64,000 nt of DNA, from positions 21,018,056-21,082,055 of the forward strand of contig NC_135187.1 in assembly GCF_041146795.1 (NCBI RefSeq). Reading direction: 5' to 3'. Below the pieces are notes generated by a model that made no database searches, had not been told where the DNA came from, and saw nothing but the letters and a program-made list of their open reading frames with translations. The position numbers and the translations under genes were made by a program. How positions within the stretch are numbered: position 1 is the stretch's first letter; each line of letters begins with the position of its first letter. This document shows, piece by piece, positions 54,490 to 64,000 of the stretch. The DNA is from Maylandia zebra (Eukaryota; Chordata; Actinopteri; Cichliformes; Cichlidae).

Positions 54490-55140
54490 TCCGCCTGGCC
54501 GTGACACAAAGAGGCTTGCCTGGGCCATGAAACGCTGCCAATGGACTACTGAAGACTGGAAGAAGCTATAATGGACTGATGAATAAAAATTTGAAATCTT
54601 CGGTTCATCACGCAGGATCTTTGCATGCTGTTGAGTAGGTGAAAGGATGGTTCCACAGTGTGTGGCATCAACTATCAAATATGGAGGAGGAAGTGTAATT
54701 GTCTGGGGGTTTTTGGGTGGTACAGAGTGAGAGGTACGCTGAACCAAAACTACTACAACAGCATTCTGCAGCATAATGGAATATTCTCTGGTATGCGCCT
54801 AGTTGGTCAGGGGTTCATCCTACAGAAAGATAATGACACAAAACATAAGTGCAAGCCAGGCCAGAACTACCTCAGGAAAAAATAAAAGATGATAAGCTTG
54901 AAAACATGGAGTGTTCAGCACAGTCTCCAGACTTAAACCCCATCGAGCTGGTTTGGGATGAAAGGACAGAAGAGTGAAAACAAAGTAACCTACAAGTTCC
55001 ACACATTTATGGGAACTTCTGCAACAGATATGGGAAGAACTTTCTGAAGAACATTTGATTTCTATTGTAGAAAGAATGTGACCAGTGTTTTCAGCGGTTA
55101 TATCTGCCAAATGTGGCTACATTGATGACACAAAAGTTTA
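54490..55140 (+). pseudogene. Tc1-like transposase relic, 5' truncated
   Basis: Plus-strand pieces in shifting frames match Tc1 transposases: IKYGGG-like box near 54,675, RLVGQGFILQKDNDTKHKC at 54,796-54,855 (second catalytic Asp, FxQDNDPKH type), SPDLNPIELVWDE near 54,925-54,965 (third acidic residue) and CGYIDDTKV at the end. Many stops and shifts; no inverted repeats found. Inactive. Confidence 0.8.
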
Positions 55141-55744
55141 GAATACATCTTTCTCTATAAATTGATTACATGATTTCCTTTTTAACTCCAGCATAATGTA
55201 GTTGTTTCTGGCCTGGATGTAGTTTCCACTTCACAATAGTCCTCCTTTTGTGCAATGAAAATAAAAGTAATGTCCATATCCACCGTGTAGACTGCGCCAC
55301 CATTTTCCTATTCCAGCACACAAACTAAAATGTGTCTGACCTGTACTATATAAAGCTGTGTGTAGCACTCTCAAGGATTGATGTAGGCATGATGTAGAGT
55401 TATAAAACAGGGTTTGTTCTGGTCTTGACAACCTGTGAGAACTGCTCACAGACAAAAACAATAAAATAAAAACATCACATCAAAATGCACTCTTGCACTT
55501 AGTGTCAATCAAAAGTCCTTCATCACAGAAAATAAAACATTTAAAATACACAAACCTCATAAGCTGGCATCCATGAGGGGCTAAATAGTCCTTTATGGCC
55601 TTATTATCTTACTCTCCATCTTCTTTCTCATTTATTTCTTCTCTTTTTCTAACTTTAAACATTACTTTCTTCATGTGTGGAGCTAACCGCAAGCTGCAGC
55701 ATGCAGACACCATGTGCCTTAGCAAAAGAGTGCAATTTCAACTT
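55141..55744. other. intergenic, no feature recognised
   Basis: No gene seen between the Tc1 relic and the second duplication block. Confidence 0.35.
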
Positions 55745-56281
55745 TATTTCTCAAGTAATGCATTATGCTGGGCTGGTATTGGGCAGGCTGAGGTGTTCAT
55801 GGGCACTCAAACTGTGACGTGAAAAGATGATAAATAAATGACTGCATGACACAGCTGGGAAGAAGATGCTATGATTTTTTTTATTGGTGAAGCTGGACAA
55901 AAGTATACAAAGGAATGGAAAAAAATCATAAAACAAATCAAAACATTTTCACCTCACCATCGTAACATCATACTGGTCTATATTCACTGACACTCAGTCA
56001 CATAGGCAGTATAGGAGAATGGAATAGATGAAAAACACATTTTCATTATTTAAAAAGCAATCGATAAGATGATTTGAGATTAGCTTGAAATCATTAATGA
56101 TTTCCCTATTTCTACAATAGGGATTAGGCATTTTCAACACATGATGACCTCAGTGAAAAGTTTGCTTAGCTGGTCTGTGGAGATGACTGGTGACTCTTTC
56201 TCCAGTGGGCCTGAAATTAGTGCAAGTCTTTGTGTTAGAACAACATATTATAGTCATCTCACTAAGTTTCTCCCTAAGTCA

Positions 56282-56375
56282 GGGGTGTCGAACTCCAGGC
56301 CTCGAGGGCCGGGGTCCTGCAGGTTTTAGATCTCACCCTGGGTCAACACACCTGAATCAAATGATTAGTTCATTA
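56282..56375. repeat. short interspersed repeat fragment
   Basis: CAGGGGTGTCGAACTCCAGG, CCTCGAGGGCCGGGGTCCTG, then CAGGTTTTAGAT and CAACACACCTGAATCAAATG. I recognise this wording as the start of a very common fish MITE-like repeat. The other end is missing. It lies in the 3' flank of granulin copy C and is absent from copy B. Confidence 0.6.
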
Positions 56376-56551
56376 CCAGGCATCTGGTTGGTGATCAGAT
56401 GTGCATGCCATCATTTGATATAACACCAGTAAACAGAGAAAGTCTTAAATTTAGCCTTGAAATTTGATCTGAACAGTGAGTGAAATTATCCCAGGATGTT
56501 CTCCACATGCGAAGGATGTAAAAGTGGTTAGAGTGTGGCATTTACCTTCTT

Positions 56552-57366
56552 CTAATTGTCGTCTTCCTCTGAAGTTGGGATGAGGGAGGCAGGTGCTGAA
56601 GGCACTGCTGGCTTGCGGAGGAAAGGATATGTGAGTTTTTCCCTCACACAGTGCTGGTAGGTGCTGTCACAGTCAAATCCAACTGGACAGCAGTGGTAGC
56701 CATCCAGACAACATTTGCCCTGCAAGAAACACTTTTAGTCTCTGAAAAGAATAATTATCATAGCTGCAAACTTGTTTCATGGCAGTGGAAGCTAAAAGGA
56801 ATTTTATTGCACAAGAGTGTTTAGGCTGACTCACAGGAGAGTAGGGACAACAGGTCCAGCCTCCTTGTGGGTGTCTGCAGCAAGTAGTGCCATCAGGACA
56901 GTAGGTGTAACTGTCACAGTGGACCACTGAAGTCTTTATTTGATCTGGGACGTGGCTCTCTTTAAGCTCCTGGAGTGGAGTTCCAGGCAGTTCAGGGGTG
57001 TTTGGTTGCTCCGCAGCCTCCTTCTTCACCATGGGTATGGTCAGCCACGGCTGGTCTAATTTCTCACATTTCATGGTAACCAGGTTACAGCGATATCCTG
57101 AAGGGCAGCAGTGGAGCAGGTCGGCGCAGCACATGGCCTGCAAAGTAAGTAAGACCAGCAGAACTTTTAACAACCAACAATCAAGTTACTGCACTGACAG
57201 AACGTTTCTGACTTACATTAGGATATGAGCAGCAGGCAAAGCCAATTTTAGCCTTGCAGCAGGTGGCGGTGTCTGGACAAGTACTCCCATCATGACACAT
57301 GATGGAGCATGAAGCAAATCCCCACAGAAACACACCGAATGACAAACACAGAGTGATCCTCAACAT
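56552..57366 (-). CDS. grn: granulin-like secreted protein, copy C (3 coding exons)
   Basis: Minus-strand coding exons 57,366-57,217, 57,137-56,835 and 56,719-56,552; same donors, phases and exon lengths (150, 303, 168) as the other copies. The product has 206 residues: signal peptide MLRITLCLSFGVFLWGFASC, two granulin domains with 12 cysteines each, linker, and tail ending LIPTSEEDDN. It differs from copy B by scattered substitutions (HDGS for PDGS, FACCSYP for YACCPYP, PVGFDCDSTYQHC for PIGFDCDRTYQHC), and the linker has EQPNTPELPG where B has EKPAPPELPG. The frame is intact and all cysteines are kept, so it is likely functional. It arose with copy B by the segmental duplication. Confidence 0.9.
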
Positions 57367-57467
57367 CTGGAAGACAGAATCAACATGACTTTGCAGATTT
57401 TTTTCTTTCTGAACTAAAAAGGTCAGAGTTTGTAACTTTAATGTGACACACTAAAGTCCAATGTTAC

Positions 57468-57556
57468 CTTGAAGAAATTCAGTGAAGAAATTCAGCAGCT
57501 TCCTGTGATGCCTTTCACACTTTCCCCTCTGCTGTATCACACACAGCTCTATATAG
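57468..57556 (-). promoter_or_regulatory. noncoding exon 1 and TATA box of granulin copy C
   Basis: The untranslated exon ends at a weaker donor (AAG|GTAACA) than in copies A and B, which use GTAAGT. TATATAG lies at 57,550-57,556. Confidence 0.55.
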
Positions 57557-57870
57557 TACAAGTCAGACACTCCCACTGAGTAAGAATGAAAGATTAACTT
57601 CACGTAACACCCCTCTATCTCGTAACTCTCATATTAAGACAGACAGGTTTTGAAAATTTCTGGAACTGCAAAAGTTCAAATCCACTACTTAACTGCTGTA
57701 ATTACTCAGCTTAATATACAGTCACCACACGTCCTCATATGACATGATTGTATATCCACAATAACGAAGGAGTGGGTCTGTAAGCCTCACCTATCGATCA
57801 ACGTGCAACAGAGCTGGCAAAAGTACAGACGCTCTTCAATTTGTAGGAGTACAGATTGAAGTACTGTTTG

Positions 57871-58649
57871 AACTAATTTACTGAAAGAAATGCAAAAAAG
57901 TATATACTTGGAAATTTACTTAATGAATAAAGGGAAAAACTACTAATAATAATAATCACACGTTTTATTTAAAGACTTTCTAAACACTCAAGGACACCTC
58001 ACACACAATTAAAATTGCTTGTAAAACATAAAAACATAAAGTAGCTTTTCTGCAAATCTTTTGGTGCTAACTGTGCTCTCACTTACCATTTTAATTTAAT
58101 AATAAAATAATATTAAAACACGGGAATACAAGCTTTATTTCAACTCGCATTGTAATTGTAATGATATACTCAGCTTGAACATTTGCGACGGAGAACACAA
58201 GCAAGGAAAACAACAGCTGTATTTGTTGTTGCCTACAGTGTAGATGGGTGACTTTGCATCCACACTTAAACAGAAAAATCGATATACTCCGGGGTTAAAG
58301 TGAAGTGAGGGGACATTAAGCTTGGTTCTAGTGGTGCAGTGTGAGGAAATAATCAGAATAATTTCTGTTGTGAGCTCGAGTTGATTTTGTGTTCAGGCTG
58401 CAATCAGCTGGCCTGTGCTGCTGCCTTTTGAGGATCCACACAACTGAATTCAACAAGACATTAGCTAATGTTACACAAGCTGACATGGCTGATTTATAAA
58501 GATAGAATTCAGTGAGTGAATCTAAGCATCATCAGCTCAAATGTAAATTGATGTCTTTTTTTTCTTTCTTTTTTTAAACCAAAACACCGCAGCTTCTCTG
58601 TGCGGGTTCAATTTTGTGCTTTACTGTAAATTTGACCACATTTATTATA
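57871..58649. other. intergenic within duplication copy 2, no feature recognised
   Basis: DNA without counterpart in duplication copy 1. No gene seen. Confidence 0.35.
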
Positions 58650-59971
58650 CAGTGCTCAGCATTTGTCAGAAAACTTTTAGTTCCCTTTCAGAATCAACAT
58701 TTTCTATGAGATACTACAAAATACTCCCACAAATGTGGGCCATTGACTGCAAACAAGATTTGTGAATTTGCACAAACAAAAAAGTGATTTTCCTAACAAA
58801 TTCATTAAAGCCCATGTCGCAAAAATCAGTAAACCCCAATTATTGTAGGTGACTCAAAAATTTAAGATGGAAGTGCAACCATCTTACAGAGATGTCCAGG
58901 CCGTCCACGGAAGTTAACATCTCGACAGGAGCGTCTTCTGATGAGAAGGGTCGAAGAAATTCGCCATGCAAGTTCACTGCTAAAGTAGTAGAAAGCCAAA
59001 CTGGAGTGACCGTTTCCTGTGACACCATACAGCACACACTGCAGAGGAATGGCATGCATGGGTATCGCCAAGGAAGGAAGCCTCTCCTAAATCCCATGCA
59101 CAAAAAGCACGCCTAGAATTTGCTAGGGCCCATGCTGAAAAAGATCAAGATTACTGGCACTCTATACTCTGAAGTATTGAGACAAAGATCACTGTTTTTG
59201 GAACTAATGGTTTCAAAAGTGTATGGCGTCATAAAGGAGAGGATTTCAACGACAAATGCATGGTGCCTACAGTGAAACATGGTGGTGGCAGTGTCCTTAT
59301 GTGAGGCTGCATGAGTGCTGCTGGTGTTGGGAAGCTGCATTTCATTCATGGTGTCATGAACTCAACAATGTACTGCTCAATACTGAAGGAGAAGATGCTG
59401 CCATCACTCCGTGCACTTGGTCGTCGTGCACTTTTCCAACACGACAATGATCCAAAACACACATCTACAGCTACTGTTGCATTTCTGAGGAAGAACAGGT
59501 TGAAGGTGACTGAATGGCTAAGTATGTCTCCTGATCTGAACCCAATCGAACACCTGTGGGGAATTCTGAAGCGACGAGTTGAGCGTCACTCTCCATCCAG
59601 CATCCAGGCTCTAAAAGAGGTTGAAGAATGGAAAAGATAGATGTTGCAATATGTCACAAACTTGTTCATTCCATGCCTAGAAGACTTGGTGCTGTCCTTG
59701 AAAATCACGGTGATCATACAAAATACTAGATGTAGTAGTTTTTGTTGCGGGGTGTATTCATTTTTGCGTCAACCAAGTCGAGTAAAACTGAAGATTTTGT
59801 GATCTAAGTTATATTATTAACCTTAATTTCATATTATGGAGTTAAAATGGAGTTGAACAAGTGTTCAATAAAACCTAGCGTTGTGAAAATTTGGGAAATT
59901 GTTCTTTTGTTCTTTGAGCTACTGATTAACGTGCTTTTTAAAGGGGGTGTACTCATTTATGCTGAGCACTG
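58650..59971 (+). mobile_element. Tc1-like transposon, inactive, TA target sites
   Basis: Ends CAGTGCTCAGCAT and ATGCTGAGCACTG with flanking TA (58,648-58,649 and 59,972-59,973). The right end continues into an AATGAGTACACCCCC-type inverted repeat whose left partner is degraded. 1,322 bp. The element is absent from duplication copy 1. Confidence 0.88.
58892..59640 (+). pseudogene. Tc1 transposase pseudogene
   Basis: Three segments in different frames: 58,892-59,116 (TEVNISTGASSDEKGRRNSP, helix-turn-helix and linker part), about 59,117-59,300 (HAEKDQDYWHSIL, stop, then KGEDFNDKCM and KHGGGSV) and 59,311-59,640 (FHGV-type loop, QHDNDPKHTS with the second Asp, SPDLNPIEHLWGILKRRVE with the Glu). 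The first catalytic region (WSDE-type) is destroyed by a stop. Non-functional. Confidence 0.88.
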
Positions 59972-60539
59972 TAGTTAGGTTTAAATTTCCTATTTACCAC
60001 AGTTGCTGAGCAGTAATTATGTTTGTTTATAACCTCTTCTTCCCCTCCTGTCCGGCCTTTCTCACATCGTTCTCTATCTCTGAAGTTATTAACTTTTTTT
60101 CCCTCCCTCAAATGTGGAACCTATACCTTTAGCCAGCAGACACACTTTTGTGACAAAGTGCACACAAACGGTTTGTGTGTTTCCAGATATTTGTTGAGCC
60201 TTTAGAAATGCTGGATTTTATAAAACACTGCTCCCCTTATGCTCGCTTCTCTTCTGTAGTGCTTGCTAGATGCAATTTGCAAACATCTGGTCCAAAAAGT
60301 GTTGTTTTGGATCATTTTGGCCCGCTTTAAGGGCTGAATGTAGTACTTTAAATAACATATAAATCATAAATTTCTGCCTATTTTGTGCCATTGTGTGCAA
60401 TAAGCACCAGTGGTGGATGCACCAACAGGATTGTCTTTGTTATTTTCCCTCCATTTATGTTCAAGTCGGTTTGATATCTGAAAGATTTCCAGTGGTGGGA
60501 AATAGTCACTCAGTTCCCATGTCTTAAATCTACACTAAG

Positions 60540-62445
60540 AAGCCTGTTTTGGAATGCATGTGGTCTTTTTAGACCTTGCCAACACCTTCGGGTCAGTTCC
60601 ACACGAGATCTTGTGGATGGCCTTGAACTATTTCAGCATACCAAACCACATCACAGGACTGGTCAAGACCTACTTTCAGGATTTACAGTTTTGTGTGACA
60701 GCTGAGAAAACCACCACAGCCTGGCAGCACCTGGGAATTGGAGTCATGGCAGGCTCCACAATTTCGCCTCATGCGGGCATCTCGGTGGGTAGTGGGAGGT
60801 GAGAGACTCAAGTGTGGCCTTCGTCTTCCGCCCATTAGAGCCTACATGGATGACATGACCATCATTACAACAACAAAACCATGTAGGCAATTGCTACAGA
60901 AACTCCAAGAAAAAATCAAATGGGCAAGAATGGAGTTTAAGCCAAGTAAATCTCACAGCATCTCCATCATAAAAAGAAAACTGACAGCCGAGCAATTCTA
61001 TATCAGTGGAGAACCAATTCCAACAGTCTTAGAGAAGCCCTTAAGGAGCCTGGGGCGGTGGTATAATGCAGACCTCAATGATACGTGGCAACTAGAACAA
61101 CTAAGGCAGAACTTGGCTAATGAACTCAAGCGGATTAACAACACTGCACTCCCAGGGAAACTGAAGCTCTGGTGCTTCCAGTTTGGGTTATTACCCAGAC
61201 TACTGTGGCAGTTGACAATGTCCGAGGTCTCACTCAATCATGCCAGTCGACTAGAGAGGCTAGTGAGCTCCTACGTTAAAAAGTGGCTCGGACTTCCCAA
61301 ATGCCTCAGCAGCGTTGCACTCTATAGCGATGGGATACTGTCATTGCCTCTCCCTTGTCTAGTAGAGGAGTTTAAATGTGCAAAAGTGAGGTTTGAGATG
61401 TCACTCACGGACTCCCGGGACCCCATAGTGAGAGGCACTGCTCCCACCCGAGCAATTGGGAGGAAGTGGTGGGTCACGTCCGCAGGACAGAGGAGGATTT
61501 GTTTGGTGGCAACAGGCATCTGTAACCGAACGTCAAAAAATGATGGTGAAGGAGGTGTGTTGACAGGAGGAAACAGCCAGACATGCCAGAGCGCTGGCCA
61601 AGCAGGGTTGCTGGATGAATTGGGAGAGTGTTGAAAAGAGGAAACTCTCATGGAGTGAAATCTGGAGATGGAGTCTAATAGACTAAGTTTCATCAACCGA
61701 GTGACATACGATGTGCTACCTTCCCCAATAAATCTGCAGCTGTGGCTTGGAAAGGACCCAGCCTTCCCCCTGTGTACAGCCACACTCAAGCACATCTTGG
61801 TTGGCTGTAGGACTAGCCTTACTCAAGGCAGATACACATGGAGACACAACCAGGTGTCTAGCCGAGAAAGTTGAGTGCAAAAGAAAATCCATCAATGCTC
61901 AACCTTTCACGAACCAAGAGGAGCGTCAGTTTTCATCAGCATTTGTCCGGGAGGGAGACAAGCCGAGGACAAGCCCCTCAACCCCGGACCTGGGCCCGCT
62001 GAAGGTTGCCAGGGATTGGCAGATGCAAGTGGACTTGGATCAGAGGCTAATTTTTCCCTCAGAGATCATAACAACTACTCTGCGACCAGACCTCGTCCTT
62101 TGGTCTAACTCCCAAAAACTTGCATACGTCATTGAGCTGACAATACCATGGGAGGAAGCAATTGAGAAAGCAATTGAGGAAGCATTTGAGCGTAAGAAGC
62201 TGCGGTATGCCAACTTGGCAGCTGAGGCAGAGAACAGAGGCTGGAAGATCAAGGTGCGCCCAGTGGAAGTGGGGTGCAGGGGCTTTGTTGCCAGTACAAC
62301 AGCAAAACTACTTAGAGAGATTGGGATCAGAGGACAGGCACAATGGCAGGCTATAAGAGAATTAGCTAACACTGCTGAGAGGACCAGTCACTGGCTATGG
62401 CTAAAAAGGGCTGACATCACTTGGGCAGCTAAGGCAGTCAGCTAA
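60540..62445 (+). pseudogene. LINE with restriction-like endonuclease (R2/NeSL-type), degenerate
   Basis: Three overlapping frames. 60,554-60,802 holds RT motif A (FLDLANTFGSVPHEIL) and B-like GVMAGSTISP. A deletion follows. 60,738-61,634 holds the catalytic YMDDMTIITTT, the thumb-like region (KPSKSHSISIIKRKL, RSLGRWYNADLND) and WLGLPKCLSS. 61,747-62,445 holds a zinc-knuckle remnant (LKHILVGC, one CxxC lost) and the C-terminal endonuclease: RPDLVLWS (Asp) ... YVIELTIPWEE (Glu) ... RKKLRYANLA and VEVGCRGFV, a PD-(D/E)XK-like pattern. C-terminal endonuclease and absence of an AP endonuclease place it with early-branching LINEs (R2/R4/NeSL group). Frameshifts, deletion and 5' truncation make it inactive. 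Confidence 0.82.
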
Positions 62446-63058
62446 CCGCGAGACACACGCCCAGGATTGATCAACCCATGGTGGGCCTGCTTCAACAAGG
62501 GGTGTCAAAAGGTTAAAACATAACATTAGAAATTTTGCTGGTTGACTGATACAGCTCAGGACCTCCTGGGGACTGTGCAGTTAACCTTATTGTAGTAAAC
62601 CCAAAAGGAGGAATGAAAGAAAAGAAAAATGTTCCGCTCTTCTTCCCTCTGCTCTTCTTCCCTTTTCTGGGAGGCAGTGGGAAGGTAGAGCGTACAGCCC
62701 GATTTGGCAGGGAGGTGTGGGAAGCCAGATTGGGCGCCCCCCTTCCGGCTCTCCTCTCTGCTCTCTCCTGTCTTATCCCTTTTGTCTTACTTCTCTCTAT
62801 CACCTTTTCTATCCCTTTGAAGAAGTGAGGCTCCATAAATCTTAAAGAGTTAAGTATTATTTCTCACTTGCAGTGAATAGACAGAAGAAAATAAACTGTA
62901 GAAAACTAAACACAAGAAAGAAGAGAAATAACAATTTAACATAAACCAGTGGCACACCTGATCAACCCTGGCAGGGCCTCCTTGGATCAGGGTGTCTAGT
63001 GATACTGACCGAAACACCCAATGAATCCAAGTAGCACTACTGACGATGTGTCCCAAAT
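62446..63058 (+). repeat. probable LINE 3' region
   Basis: After the endonuclease stop come CCCAGGATTGATCAACCCATGG and, 500 bases later, a similar CACACCTGATCAACCCTGGCAG...GAAACACCCAATGAATCCAAGTAGCACTACTGACGATGTGTCCC. This is 3' UTR wording of the same LINE type, apparently present twice. 62,610-62,830 is a pyrimidine-rich stretch. Confidence 0.5.
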
Positions 63059-63995
63059 CTTCAGAATCAGAATCAGAATCAGAATACTTTATTCATCCCG
63101 AGGGAAATTAGGGTTACAGCAGGCAGCACGCTAATGGCACATGCGCACTTACAAAGGAACCTTCTGACCAACTTTACACAAACATCACATTGGGCAGACA
63201 TGTCAGAAAGGTAGGCTGATAGGAAAAAACAACAAAAATACACTACATGAGGTAAGAGGAGGAGAAAAAAAACTCCACTCAGACTGAGCTCCTAGTGAGA
63301 GAACAGTTTGATAACAGAAAAAACACCTCAGCACAAAAGCACATGACTATCAATACACCATAGAAACACAAGACAAGCAACAGGGGTGGGTAAAGGGTAA
63401 GAGAGAGCCGGTGTAGACAGCGCATCCGGTCCTGCAGCGTCTGTGCTGGTCCAGTTGACTGCTATCATCCCCGGTAGGGCACAAGCATCGAAGGCGTTGG
63501 AAAGGGTGGGGGGATGAGTGAGTGCTTATCAGTGTAAGTGTGTGTGTGTGCGTGTCCATAGTTCAGCTGAGACAGTGTCCTTCAGCCTATCAGGCTAAGT
63601 AAACAGTCCTCCAGCCAATCCAGGTGTCCTTGCATGGGATGGGAAGAATAGCCGTAACACAGTCATTATCAGGGAGTGATTGTTCGGCTCCAGCCTTGGG
63701 CCTGCAGCTGGCGCCGTGATGGGGATCCGCAATGTTTATGTTGGTTTTGTTAATTTCCATGCGAGCAGCCCAGGAGAATTTTTCAGGCTGCTCTTTAACA
63801 CTCCAACACTGGCCTCTCGATCTCCCGTTGGAGAGTCGCGAGCCTCCCCATGATGGTATCAAACTTCTGTTCCATGGTGTTATCGTTCTTTTGATTCTGA
63901 GACCTCACAACTGCAGTGATCCGTTCCGCGATGTTTTCCAACTGTCGCTCAAGGGTCTCATTTTGAGCAGGCCTCTCTCTGATGTTTCCCCTCAT
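63059..63995 (-). mobile_element. retroelement 3' part with (ATTCTG)n tail, minus strand
   Basis: Read on the minus strand the element ends GGGATGAATAAAGTATTCTG followed by ATTCTG repeats (63,061-63,086), a tail type of fish LINE/SINE elements. Its 5' part lies beyond the right edge of the window. Confidence 0.55.
63795..63995 (-). CDS. coiled-coil ORF fragment of the minus-strand retroelement, partial
   Basis: It reads NETLERQLENIAERITAVVR, then QKFDTIMGRLATLQREIERP and stops. Heptad-like spacing of L/I residues suggests a coiled coil, as in the ORF1 proteins of some LINEs. No other domain. The true start may lie outside the window. Confidence 0.4.
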   Translation of the reverse strand: MRGNIRERPAQNETLERQLENIAERITAVVRSQNQKNDNTMEQKFDTIMGRLATLQREIERPVLEC

Positions 63996-64000
63996 ACGCT

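Larger units (their letters stand above)
55745..60480. repeat. segmental duplication, copy 2 (with granulin copy C)
   Basis: Homologous to 24,330-27,573 in direct orientation. Homology is interrupted between about 57,860 and 59,985 by unique DNA and a Tc1 element, then resumes at TATTTACCACAGTTGCTGAGC (27,085 and 59,990 region) up to TTTGATATCTG at 60,480, where a LINE begins. Confidence 0.85.

Overview
The window is teleost nuclear DNA: intron-split genes with GT/AG junctions, TATA-driven short genes, (TG)n and (AT)n microsatellites, and a dense mix of Tc1, hAT, Harbinger-like, piggyBac-like, LINE and LTR elements of kinds common in percomorph fish. A cichlid-like fish is a reasonable guess, but the sequence does not prove it. 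There is no bacterial or organellar content.

Layout. Positions 1-10,148 hold the 5' end of an ankyrin-repeat gene on the minus strand, best matched to ankrd28. Exon 2 lies at the left edge, the usual first exon at 10,122-10,148, and a probable alternative first exon at 1,758-1,913. The roughly 10 kb intron carries a hAT element that itself contains a piggyBac-like element, both with exact target duplications. Positions 10.9-16.1 kb are a graveyard: a decayed Tc1, a broken C2H2 zinc-finger gene, and an unidentified coding-like stretch split by a hAT insertion. Positions 18.8-19.9, 25.7-26.8 and 56.5-57.5 kb hold three short granulin genes, all on the minus strand with the same four-exon plan. 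The last two sit in a direct segmental duplication (about 24.33-27.57 and 55.75-60.48 kb). Between them lie a young non-autonomous LTR retrotransposon (28,961-33,043), an intact Tc1-like transposon (34,717-36,278), two copies of one hAT-type MITE, LINE fragments, and a single-exon gene of unknown function (47,322-48,782). The right end is a degenerate LINE with a restriction-like endonuclease domain, followed by a minus-strand retroelement tail.

Function. The granulins are predicted secreted growth-factor-like proteins with two domains each, every domain split by a phase-0 intron. The ankyrin gene would encode a PP6-type phosphatase regulatory subunit. The 486-residue single-exon protein is the least explained item: it has a near-identical 89-residue tandem duplication, a degenerate second internal repeat, and a decayed third copy of part of that repeat just after its stop codon. 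Its upstream region has a TATA box, two GC boxes, a perfect CRE and an RFX-like X-box.

The LTR element has no visible polymerase. It carries one 960-codon gag-position ORF built largely from minisatellites, and its primer-binding site is complementary to the predicted start of its own transcript, as in the self-priming Tf1/sushi group. All assignments are by eye; no database search was run.
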